Positions 8,797 to 16,269 of a stretch of DNA of 64,000 bases are shown here, in pieces; position 1 is the first letter of the stretch; each line of letters starts with the position of its first letter. Below the pieces are notes generated by a model. That model did no database searches. It was not told the origin of the DNA and saw only the letters and a program-made list of their open reading frames with translations. This DNA comes from Pseudomonas sp. TH43 (GTDB lineage Bacteria > Pseudomonadota > Gammaproteobacteria > Pseudomonadales > Pseudomonadaceae). The stretch covers positions 248,001 through 312,000 of the forward strand of contig NZ_JAEKFI010000001.1 in the NCBI RefSeq assembly GCF_016650635.1, read 5' to 3'. Made by a program: the position numbers and the translations under genes.

Positions 8797-9672
8797 CTAA
8801 GCGCCGGCTACCAGGTATTGCGAGTTGAAGCCCAAGGCGCCATGGCCAGCGTCCTGGGCAATTTTCAGGTCGTCGGCGAGCGCCGAAATATGGCTGGCGC
8901 GCAGGCCGCTGGCCTTGAGAGCATCGCGCCATTGCAGAACTGCATCAAGGTAAACGTCGACAGTTGCCTGAATGGTACTGAAATCGTCGGCCTCGATTTC
9001 CTTGATGCTTTTTTGCACTTTATAGCGCAGCAGGTCGAGCATCTTGTCCGCAAACTCAGCCAGTTGGCCGGCACTCACGCCCTGGGTTTTGGCGTAAGCC
9101 GCAGCCTCCAGGAAGCCCGCAAGGCCGACCGCGTAGAAGCTGCCGGTCATGGCTGCATCGACAATCGGCGGGACCGAGAGGTCTTCACCCGTGTAAATAG
9201 TGCCCTGAGGCGCCATCGGAGTGACCGTTTGTGCAATCTCATCCCAAACTGACGGCGCACAGGCGTATTGGATCGCCGTGTAAGGCCCGCCAATCAAGTC
9301 AGGGTAGGAAGAAATGGCGGCATTGATAAAGGTACCCCCGCGACGTTCAACCGCGGCGCGATAGCGCGGGCCATCTTCTGGCATCGAAGTGCTGAGGCTG
9401 GCCACAAAGCGACCCTTCAAGTCCAGCGCCTCGCTGTGGCTTTCAATCAATGACGCCCCACCCGCTGCACTGCTGATAATCATGATGATCAGCTCACTGG
9501 CATGCACGGCGTCGACGAAAGAGGGCACCAGGGTGGCACCCTTTGCCACCAGCGGTTGGGCAGCTTGCGCACGACCGTCCCACACGGTGACCTTGCGGCC
9601 TGCCGCAAGCAGTGTACTGGCCAATCCAGAGCCCATAAGGCCGGTGCCTATAACCGATATTGTTTTAGTCAT
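8797..9672 (-). CDS. Imine-reductase-like NAD(P)-dependent oxidoreductase (second paralogue)
   Basis: This 291-aa Rossmann enzyme has [11 protein letters not shown] at the N-terminus, VWDGR as the cofactor-recognition turn, SSYPDLIG mid-protein and an Asp in [10 protein letters not shown] at the expected catalytic position. It is related to the protein at 757-1641, but clearly diverged (the cofactor loop is WDGRAQ instead of WNRSPE). ATG 9672 follows GAGGAA; an extension to 9702 has no support. It is a single-gene unit, divergent from the cupin operon, with a TGCC-N6-GGNTA site 81 bp upstream. Confidence 0.9.
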   Translation of the reverse strand: MTKTISVIGTGLMGSGLASTLLAAGRKVTVWDGRAQAAQPLVAKGATLVPSFVDAVHASELIIMIISSAAGGASLIESHSEALDLKGRFVASLSTSMPEDGPRYRAAVERRGGTFINAAISSYPDLIGGPYTAIQYACAPSVWDEIAQTVTPMAPQGTIYTGEDLSVPPIVDAAMTGSFYAVGLAGFLEAAAYAKTQGVSAGQLAEFADKMLDLLRYKVQKSIKEIEADDFSTIQATVDVYLDAVLQWRDALKASGLRASHISALADDLKIAQDAGHGALGFNSQYLVAGA

Positions 9673-9752
9673 CTTCTTGTTCCTCGAAGTGGCGAAGCGC
9701 ACTCGCCGGGTTATCTACACCCTGAAAGCTAAGGGCTGAAACCCTAAGTCGA

Positions 9753-9767
9753 TAGCCATTTTCGGCA
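9753..9767 (-). promoter_or_regulatory. Candidate AraC/XylS-type operator (TGCC-N6-GGCTA)
   Basis: The minus strand reads TGCC-GAAAAT-GGCTA, 81 bp before the start of the imine-reductase paralogue at 9672. It shares the divergent region with the site at 9811-9825. Confidence 0.5.
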
Positions 9768-9810
9768 ACTCCATTGTTGTCGGTTTCAGGCCATCGCCCT
9801 GCGTGTGTAT

Positions 9811-9825
9811 TGCCGATTCTGGATA
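9811..9825 (+). promoter_or_regulatory. Candidate AraC/XylS-type operator (TGCC-N6-GGATA)
   Basis: The plus strand reads TGCC-GATTCT-GGATA, 63 bp before the cupin start at 9888. It resembles the SDR site at 6632-6646 well beyond the conserved positions (TTGCCGAT followed by TGG). Confidence 0.55.
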
Positions 9826-9887
9826 GGGGCAATCGAGCCCTGCCTGTAGCGTGTGCCCACCGATAGCCACAAACCGTGAGGCCTGAA

Positions 9888-10334
9888 ATGAACCTTATCC
9901 AGAAACCACAGGACGCTTATGTACAGGTCGACCAAGTCGAATGGCAGGAGTTTCCCGAGCAATTTCATACCGGTGGTGTGAAATGGAAACTGCTACACGT
10001 GTCGCCTGAGTTCGGTATTTGGACTGTCATGTTTTACTGCCCCAACGGCTCGATTCTGTTGCCGCACATTCACCATGGGCCCGCGGAAGGCTATGTGTTT
10101 GAGGGCATTCTCGAGCTGCGGGGCGGCCCGGAAAAGGGTGGTGCGCTGTGTGTCCAGCATGGCTTCTTGTATGAGGCGACCGGCGCTGAACACGAAGAAA
10201 CCAAAATGCTCGCCGACACCACATTCATTTTGCAAATGGTCGGCCCCATCACCTGGAGAACCGCCGAGGGGCAGGACGTGAATCAAACCTGGTCAAGCGC
10301 TCAGGCCCTCTGGGAACAGCAAACCGCTGCCTGA
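9888..10334 (+). CDS. Small cupin protein, dihydroxyacetophenone-dioxygenase-like
   Basis: This is a single-domain cupin of 148 aa. The metal-binding pattern HIHHGPAEGYVFEG is visible around residues 57-70, and a later His (AEHEET) could complete a three-His/Glu site. Proteins of this type include acetylacetone-cleaving and 2,4'-dihydroxyacetophenone dioxygenases that break C-C bonds next to ketones, so an Fe-dependent dioxygenase role is plausible but not proven. ATG 9888 is preferred over GTG 9876 because GTGAGG lies 6 nt before it. It starts a three-gene operon with the DJ-1 and decarboxylase genes. Confidence 0.85.
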   Translation: MNLIQKPQDAYVQVDQVEWQEFPEQFHTGGVKWKLLHVSPEFGIWTVMFYCPNGSILLPHIHHGPAEGYVFEGILELRGGPEKGGALCVQHGFLYEATGAEHEETKMLADTTFILQMVGPITWRTAEGQDVNQTWSSAQALWEQQTAA

Positions 10335-10372
10335 TTTCCTGTCTTCAATGCATACGTTGTGGAGTGCGCTTG

Positions 10373-11068
10373 ATGAGTATTTTGTTTGTTTTGACTTCGC
10401 ATGATTCCTTTGGCGACACCGGCCGCGACACCGGGTTGTGGCTCGAGGAGTTTGTTGTGCCTTACTACACCTTTGTCGATGCGGGGTTCTCGGTCCGGCT
10501 GGCGTCACCCAAGGGAGGGCGTGCGCCAGTGGATCCGCTGTCGATTGATGCCTTCAAGGATCACCCTCTGTACAAACGCTATCGGGCGGATGGCGTGCTC
10601 AAGGAGCACCTGGGTTCGACCATCAAATTGTCGGCGATTGTCGATTCGCAGGTCAGCGCTGTGGTGTATCCCGGCGGGCACGGCCCGCTCTGGGATCTGC
10701 GAAACCAAGCCGACTCCATCACACTTATCGAGTCGCTACTTACCCAGGGTAAGCCTGTTGCAACCATCTGCCACGCAGGTTGCGCGTTGCTGGAAGCACG
10801 CAAGCGTGACGGCCGCCCCTTGGTCGAAGGCGTGCAGGTCACGGCGTTCAGTGACAGTGAGGAGGCCGCAGTAGGTTTGGAAAAAGTCGTTCCGTACCTT
10901 GTCGAAACCGACTTGAAAGCGCTTGGCGCAGTGTATTCCAAAACCCTTGATTGGGAGCGCCACGTGGTGGTCAGCGGTGCGTTGATCACCGGCCAGAACC
11001 CGGCTTCTTCGCAAGGAGTGGCCGAAGCGGTTATTCAACAATTGAAAGCCTCAATCGAGGGAGATTGA
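10373..11068 (+). CDS. DJ-1/PfpI family protein (class I glutamine amidotransferase-like)
   Basis: The 231-aa protein carries the DJ-1/PfpI fold. The nucleophile elbow TICHAG holds the catalytic Cys, an early Glu pair lies in GLWLEEF, and YPGGHGPLWD contains the conserved His. Relatives in the Hsp31/YajL/glyoxalase III branch act on methylglyoxal or as deglycases and chaperones. ATG 10373 follows GGAG by 8 nt. It lies 38 bp after the cupin gene and 5 bp before the decarboxylase gene, so one mRNA is likely. In a catabolic operon it may detoxify a reactive carbonyl product. Confidence 0.88.
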   Translation: MSILFVLTSHDSFGDTGRDTGLWLEEFVVPYYTFVDAGFSVRLASPKGGRAPVDPLSIDAFKDHPLYKRYRADGVLKEHLGSTIKLSAIVDSQVSAVVYPGGHGPLWDLRNQADSITLIESLLTQGKPVATICHAGCALLEARKRDGRPLVEGVQVTAFSDSEEAAVGLEKVVPYLVETDLKALGAVYSKTLDWERHVVVSGALITGQNPASSQGVAEAVIQQLKASIEGD

Positions 11069-11073
11069 TTGCC

Positions 11074-11880
11074 ATGAGCTTTGTCAAAACCAAAGAAGAA
11101 CTTCAAGAGATCCAACGCATTCTCTCCGACGGGCGCTGCACGATTGAGGCGCTGTCGATTGAGTTCGAAACCACATTCGAGTTCTTGCGCTCGGTGTTGC
11201 CACCCTGTTTCGAACTGCCGGAAACACCCACCGCGATTGCCAGTGTTTCCCGTTGGCAGAGCGAGCTGTGTGGCGAGTTTGACTGCGGCATCATTTCTCT
11301 CAAATGCCGATACAAGGAGCTTGAAGGCACGACCATGCTGGTGCTTATCGTGAGTGGCGACATGCCCGTCACGATCGGCCGGGAGATGTGGGGCGAGGCG
11401 AAGAAAACCGGGACTGCCCAGGTTTATCTCGATGGTCACGAAGCCTATGGCTTCTGTGAGCGTAATGGTGCACGGTTGATCGAAATCGAGGCCGAATTTG
11501 GCGAAAACATCGGACCTTCAAGCAGTGAAGGCTACGACTTTGAAATCAAGGCGGTACCTCACTCCTCGGGCTACGGCCTGCAGCACGACCCGATTTTGAA
11601 TTGCATGAAGAACCAGGAAAACCTGCGAGTAAAACGTATCGGGGCAGGGGCCCTCAAACTCAGCGGTACGGCGCTGGACCCGCTTCACACTATTCCAGTG
11701 ATTTCCGTGGGCACAGCCTATTACACCGAAGGTGAGTCGAGCTGGACGGTGCCACGGCTTGATGTACTCCCGGACGCGGAGGCTTACCTGCCGTTTATCT
11801 ACGGGCAGAAATTCGACGATTTTCGACTGTTTCGCAAACCTGCGCGCTTCCAAAAAACAGTTGGGCCGGCGTACACGTAG
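11074..11880 (+). CDS. Acetoacetate decarboxylase family protein
   Basis: The 268-aa protein matches the acetoacetate decarboxylase family. GREMWGEAKK occupies the position of the family's REM-x-x-x-x-KK segment, whose Lys forms the Schiff base in true decarboxylases. The preceding strand (MLVLIVSGDMPVTIG) and the total length fit the fold. Family members include decarboxylases and aldolase-dehydratases acting on beta- or alpha-keto acids. ATG 11074 is the natural start; the longer frame from 10951 runs inside the DJ-1 gene. As last gene of the cupin operon it may handle a keto acid released by ring or diketone cleavage. Confidence 0.88.
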   Translation: MSFVKTKEELQEIQRILSDGRCTIEALSIEFETTFEFLRSVLPPCFELPETPTAIASVSRWQSELCGEFDCGIISLKCRYKELEGTTMLVLIVSGDMPVTIGREMWGEAKKTGTAQVYLDGHEAYGFCERNGARLIEIEAEFGENIGPSSSEGYDFEIKAVPHSSGYGLQHDPILNCMKNQENLRVKRIGAGALKLSGTALDPLHTIPVISVGTAYYTEGESSWTVPRLDVLPDAEAYLPFIYGQKFDDFRLFRKPARFQKTVGPAYT

Positions 11881-11946
11881 GTTTTGCGCGCGAGCACGAA
11901 AGCACGAAGGTGCTTGGTACGTCATGAAGTTGAGCGGTAGGCCTTT

Positions 11947-11970
11947 GGCGCCTGAGAAGGCGCCTTTTTT
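11947..11970 (+). terminator. Rho-independent terminator of the cupin operon
   Basis: GGCGCC pairs with GGCGCC around TGAGAA and is followed by six T residues. It lies 66 bp after the decarboxylase stop and marks the right edge of the catabolic cluster. Confidence 0.85.
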
Positions 11971-12004
11971 ACATGTGTTTTTGAAAGGCCTGCTGAGGGC
12001 TTCT

Positions 12005-12919
12005 TCAAAGACTGTCAGGGTCGCCGAAAAACATCTGAATCCGCGACCGTAACCAACGCTCCCCCGGATCATTATCCTGCGACCCACGCCAAGCCATGTG
12101 CAGCTCGAACGTGCGCGTCGGCAACGGCGGATCTTCCGCCCGCACACCGCCAGCGGCCGTCAGCGCATCCGCCGTGTAATCCGGCACGGTGGCAACAATG
12201 TCGGTTCCCGCCAGCAACGTACTCAAGCCATTGAACTGCGGCACCGCCAGCACCACGTGCCGCTTGCGCCCGAGTTTCTCCAGTTCTTCATCGATAAAAC
12301 CACTGAGGTCGCCAGCGAACGACACCAGTGCATGGGGACGAGCGCAGTAGTCGTCCAGGCTCAGTGGCCCCGGCACGGTGTCGGCTCGCAGCAGCTTCGG
12401 CTGGCTGCGGCGCAAGACTTTGCGTTTGGCGTTGGCTGGCAGGTCGGTGGTGTAGCTGACGCCGATCGAAATCTCGCCGGAAGCCAACAGGCCCGGCATC
12501 AAGATGTAGTTGACGCGGCGAATCACCAGGACGATGCCGGGCGCCTCGGCGCGCAGGCGTTTGAGCAGCATCGGCAGCAGGGCGAATTCGACGTCGTCGG
12601 ACAAGCCGATACGAAACACCGAGGTACTGGTGGCCGGGTCGAATTCGGCCGCGCGGCTGACAGCGGTCGAAATCGAGTCGAGGGCCGGCGAGAGCAGGGC
12701 GAAGATTTCCACCGCGCGGGCAGACGGTTCCATGCTGCGCCCGGTGCGCACGAATAACGGGTCATCGAACAGGCTGCGCAAGCGCGAAAGCGCCGCACTG
12801 ATCGCCGGTTGACCGAGAAACAGCTTTTCCGCCGCCCGGGTCACGCTGCGTTCGTGCATCAGTGTTTCGAATACGATCAACAGGTTCAGGTCGACACGAC
12901 GCAGGTCATTACGATTCAT
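12005..12919 (-). CDS. LysR family transcriptional regulator
   Basis: The protein has 304 aa with a LysR helix-turn-helix at about residues 7-65 (DLNLLIVFETLMHERSVTRAA, then GQPAISAALSRLR and DDPLFVRTGR), followed by a periplasmic-binding-like effector domain. ATG 12919 is chosen because the typical LysR start MNRNDLRRVDLNLL begins there; an upstream extension to 13138 is not LysR-like. It is divergent from the quinone-reductase-like gene at 13189 across a 269-bp region, the usual arrangement for a LysR regulator and its target. No strong palindrome was seen in that gap. Confidence 0.93.
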   Translation of the reverse strand: MNRNDLRRVDLNLLIVFETLMHERSVTRAAEKLFLGQPAISAALSRLRSLFDDPLFVRTGRSMEPSARAVEIFALLSPALDSISTAVSRAAEFDPATSTSVFRIGLSDDVEFALLPMLLKRLRAEAPGIVLVIRRVNYILMPGLLASGEISIGVSYTTDLPANAKRKVLRRSQPKLLRADTVPGPLSLDDYCARPHALVSFAGDLSGFIDEELEKLGRKRHVVLAVPQFNGLSTLLAGTDIVATVPDYTADALTAAGGVRAEDPPLPTRTFELHMAWRGSQDNDPGERWLRSRIQMFFGDPDSL

Positions 12920-13188
12920 CTGGGGTCCTGGCAGAGTCATCAAGCTTGACGAGAGCGGCCATATGAGAACAATGGCCGGCATGAATATTACGGGGAAAGG
13001 CTGGTACTCTGCACCGCTAAATTCAGCTTTACTGAGACGGTGACAGCAGTTTTTCATGGATTTTGCCAATGCCGCCCATACTGCGGAATCAATGACAGGC
13101 ATGTCGACTATTAATAGCCACTGATAGTCTTGGGTCAAAAGCCCAGATAGAGTTCAGGGCATTAGAGGTTACTTTGACGAGGTTTGCG

Positions 13189-14211
13189 ATGTCCCGCACG
13201 ATCCGTTTTCACAAGTTTGGTCCGGCCGAGGTGCTCAAATGCGAAGAGCATGCGGCCGCTCAGCCAGGTCCTGGCGAAGTGCAGGTGCGTGTCGAAGCGA
13301 TCGGCATCAGCTGGTATGACACGCTCTGGCGTCAGAACCTGGCCTCGTCTCAGGCACGTTTGCCTGCAGGCCTTGGTCACGAGATGGCCGGTGTGGTCAC
13401 CGCCGTCGGCGACGGTATAGATGATCTCTCGGTGGGCGACAAGGTTGCCAGTTTCCCGGCCGAGAGCGCGAACGATTACCCGGTTTACGGCGAGCAGATC
13501 TTGCTGCCACGTACCGCGCTGACCCGTTATCCAGACGTACTCAGCCCAATCGAAGCCAGCGTGCACTACACGCCGCTGCTGATTGCCTACTTTGCCTACG
13601 CTGATCTGGCACGGGTAAAACCGGGGCAGTTCGCCTTGGTGACTGACGCCAGCCATTGCGCCGGGCCGTCCTTTGTACAACTGGGCAAAGCCTTGGGTGT
13701 GCGGGTGATTGCGGCGACCAAAACGGCGGAGGAGCGTGAGTACCTGCTGTCGCTGGGCGCCGAGAAAGTCATCGTCACCGAGGAAGAAGATCTGCTGATG
13801 CGGATCAACAAGATCACCGACAATCGTGGCGTCGACGTAGTATTCGATGGTCTCGGTGGCCCGCAGATGTCGTTGTTGGGTGACGTCCTTGCACCGCGTG
13901 GCAGCCTGGTTTTGTACGGTCTGCAGGGCGGCAACCAGACGCCTTTCCCGGCCTGCGCAGCGTTCCAGAAGAACATCCAGTTCTTTGTGCACTGCATCGG
14001 TAACTTCACCGGTAAGCCAGAGCTGGGCATCACTCAGGATCACGTCGCGTTGCAACGGGCCTTGCGTGATATCAACCAGTTGACCGCCGATCGTGTACTG
14101 CTGCCGCTCAAGACTCGGGTTTTCCCGTTCAACGAGTTTGTCGAGGCTCATCGCTATATGGACGAATGCCCATGTCGCGAACGAGTCGCCTTGCAGGTCG
14201 AGTCGGCTTAA
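13189..14211 (+). CDS. Zinc-type alcohol dehydrogenase/quinone oxidoreductase family (MDR) protein
   Basis: This is a medium-chain dehydrogenase/reductase of 340 aa. It has the N-terminal GroES-like half (GLGHEMAGVVTAVGDG) and a Rossmann half with VFDGLGGPQMSLLG. The Cys and His ligands for catalytic zinc are not evident, so it more likely belongs to the NADPH:quinone oxidoreductase branch. ATG 13189 follows GAGG by 6 nt; a TTG at 13174 lies before that ribosome binding site and is rejected. It is followed by a strong terminator and is probably controlled by the divergent LysR gene. Confidence 0.92.
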   Translation: MSRTIRFHKFGPAEVLKCEEHAAAQPGPGEVQVRVEAIGISWYDTLWRQNLASSQARLPAGLGHEMAGVVTAVGDGIDDLSVGDKVASFPAESANDYPVYGEQILLPRTALTRYPDVLSPIEASVHYTPLLIAYFAYADLARVKPGQFALVTDASHCAGPSFVQLGKALGVRVIAATKTAEEREYLLSLGAEKVIVTEEEDLLMRINKITDNRGVDVVFDGLGGPQMSLLGDVLAPRGSLVLYGLQGGNQTPFPACAAFQKNIQFFVHCIGNFTGKPELGITQDHVALQRALRDINQLTADRVLLPLKTRVFPFNEFVEAHRYMDECPCRERVALQVESA

Positions 14212-14222
14212 TAGCTCAGATC

Positions 14223-14254
14223 AGAGTCCGTGGCCCCACGGACTCTTTGTTTTT
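14223..14254 (+). terminator. Rho-independent terminator
   Basis: AGAGTCCGTGG pairs with CCACGGACTCT around CC, an 11-bp stem, followed by TTGTTTTT. It ends the quinone-reductase-like gene transcript. Confidence 0.9.
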
Positions 14255-14756
14255 CACTCCCCCCAACGAGACACCCAGCGCGACAAGCGCGCAGGGCCGT
14301 TCAGCAACTGAACTGGTTTTTGCTCTCGATCTGTATCTTCTAATCGCCATATAAGCCCTGATAATTGAATGATTACTTTCATCTCAAGGAATGAGCCATG
14401 TCTGTGCATTCAATTCGCCCTGTGCGATATCAAACGGCTACTTCTGCCCGTTATGTCAATTTCTGTTTAATTGTTGTAGGGCGTTTCCGAAATCGCGTCT
14501 TTTTTTCTTGTACTCAATTGTCGTGGGACCTTGTCGGAAGTTTCCTAGGCTATTTTTCAGGAAATAAAAAACCAGCAATAACAAGGTGTTGGCAGGCCAA
14601 CGCAAAGAATCGCAGACCTTTAACGACTCAAGTGTTGCAAATAACTACGATTGCGTAAGTGTTAGCATTCGAGCGTCTATTACTTATTGATGAATTGTCA
14701 TGCGGCCGCGTTTTCGGTCTGCGTGGCATGAAACTATTGATACCGGGTAAATACCG
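14255..14756. other. AT-rich intergenic region without a convincing gene
   Basis: These 500 bases are clearly more AT-rich than the flanks. An 86-codon frame at 14398-14658 begins with ATG behind AAGGA, but its product shows no domain, no signal peptide and atypical codon use, so I do not call it. The stretch probably carries the promoter of the 488-aa gene that follows. Confidence 0.5.
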
Positions 14757-16223
14757 ATGAGCACGATCCATGATCAGGCAATGAACTACGTCTATCAGCA
14801 AGTCTTGCAACGTTTGCTGAGCTTCTTTTCGCGTGCAGAGCGCACAGCCCTGCAATTGCTGATCCAGCGATTGGCAGTCGCGGCGGGCGGCATGGATAAC
14901 ATCGGTAATTTCAAGGTGATGGTGGTTCAGTCCGGCTCACGCGACAGCTGTTACACGCTGGCGTTATTGCGCGCGGCACAACTCACTATCGCCGGGCGAA
15001 CGCCGGGCACCTTTCAGTTGCGTGTCGCCACGTTACGCTGGAACGGCACGGGGCAAACGGCCCTGCAAAACATGCATCGCAGCTTCAGTGCGCTGTTTCT
15101 CTACGATGATCCAAGGGTGGAACTGCTGATGGTGGATCATCGAGAGGTGCTGCCTTTCGATCACCAAGCGCTTATTAGCGAGGAGGGCCGCGACGCTCAC
15201 CGCATCAATTTGCTGATGATCGGCCATCGCCGCACCTGGAATCAATCTCTCGATCTGTGGGACGACGCCTACCTGGCGACCGCCGAGTTCTACGGGCAGG
15301 TCGCCCGCTGGAATAACGGCGTGGACGCGCTGATTGGCAGTGAAACACCGCGCCGGCAAACATTGTTCCTTGATGGTCTCAATCGGGCCGCACAAAAAGC
15401 CGGAATAGGCAGCTTGCCGGAGAATCACGGCGGTTTTGAAGCGCTGTTCCCGCTGCTTGACCATCTGGGTGGCGACTATTACCGGTGTTTCTATCCCGAT
15501 GATGAAAGGATGCCATGGCGTCCAGAGGGACAATTCGAGGCCTGTCGTCGCACCAGTTTCATCAAAATCAACGACATGATTGTCGGCAAACTGGAGGAAC
15601 GCTGGCCTTTGCTCAGCGAGTTTCTCGGCGTTCAGGTTGACGATCTATCGATGTTTCAGGGCGATAACGAGTACGCCGACCCGTTACTGGCCGCGCACTT
15701 GCTGGGGTTACAGGCGAGCATTGTCGAGGGTCGAACGTACGAGGAGGGCGTGTGCGAATTCCTTCAGGACACGCTGCTGGACATGCGTCACAAGCAGGTG
15801 CCCGAGCCCGCGTGTGAACAATTGATCGCAGCGTTCGGTGATTTGTCCGATCTTGAGCAACTGCGTCAGCAGGCGGCAAAGCAACTTCAAGACGCTTTTG
15901 GCCTGAGTGACATCCAGGTGGCATGTCTGATGTTTGCACCCTTTATAGACAACGGCGCAGGGCTCGAGCGGTTTCTGCGTCATTGCCATCCCGGCATGCT
16001 GGTGGCATTGCCTGATCTGCACCGAGCGATGCAAGGCTTGCACGCGTCCGAGCAGGTGATGAAGTGGATGGTCGATGTCAGCGGACTGCCGATCAATCTG
16101 ATCGGTCGTCTATACGCCATGGGGCCAGTCAGCATGGCCGAGTCGTCTGAAGCCTCGGCGCCTAATGCACAGCTGGACGACTGCACCGGTTTGACGGCAG
16201 TGGATCGGACTGCGGAAGGTTAA
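14757..16223 (+). CDS. Unrecognised 488-aa protein beside a MocR regulator
   Basis: I do not recognise a family. The protein is soluble, with no signal peptide or membrane helix. The N-terminal part (about residues 1-60) is helical and basic. A segment at 55-230 has alternating strands and helices (KVMVVQSGSRDSCYTLALLR, ELLMVDHREVLPF, RINLLMIGHRR) that could be a Rossmann-like fold. The C-terminal 200 residues are mostly helical. ATG 14757 has no strong ribosome binding site; the next Met, eight codons on, is an alternative. A MocR-type regulator starts 46 bp downstream on the same strand, so the two may form a functional pair. Coding is supported by length and base composition. Confidence 0.75.
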   Translation: MSTIHDQAMNYVYQQVLQRLLSFFSRAERTALQLLIQRLAVAAGGMDNIGNFKVMVVQSGSRDSCYTLALLRAAQLTIAGRTPGTFQLRVATLRWNGTGQTALQNMHRSFSALFLYDDPRVELLMVDHREVLPFDHQALISEEGRDAHRINLLMIGHRRTWNQSLDLWDDAYLATAEFYGQVARWNNGVDALIGSETPRRQTLFLDGLNRAAQKAGIGSLPENHGGFEALFPLLDHLGGDYYRCFYPDDERMPWRPEGQFEACRRTSFIKINDMIVGKLEERWPLLSEFLGVQVDDLSMFQGDNEYADPLLAAHLLGLQASIVEGRTYEEGVCEFLQDTLLDMRHKQVPEPACEQLIAAFGDLSDLEQLRQQAAKQLQDAFGLSDIQVACLMFAPFIDNGAGLERFLRHCHPGMLVALPDLHRAMQGLHASEQVMKWMVDVSGLPINLIGRLYAMGPVSMAESSEASAPNAQLDDCTGLTAVDRTAEG

Positions 16224-16269
16224 GCGTGACGGGTAGATCAGGAACATCACAGCCCAAGGATCTGGGGCC

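Noticed and set aside
13162..14151. Long minus-strand frame opposite the quinone-reductase-like gene.
   Set aside because: It lies wholly against a well-supported MDR gene and shows only codon-shadow composition.
14398..14658. Possible 86-aa gene in the AT-rich gap, with ATG behind AAGGA.
   Set aside because: The product has no recognisable feature, codon use is unlike the neighbours and the region looks noncoding; kept only as a gap comment.
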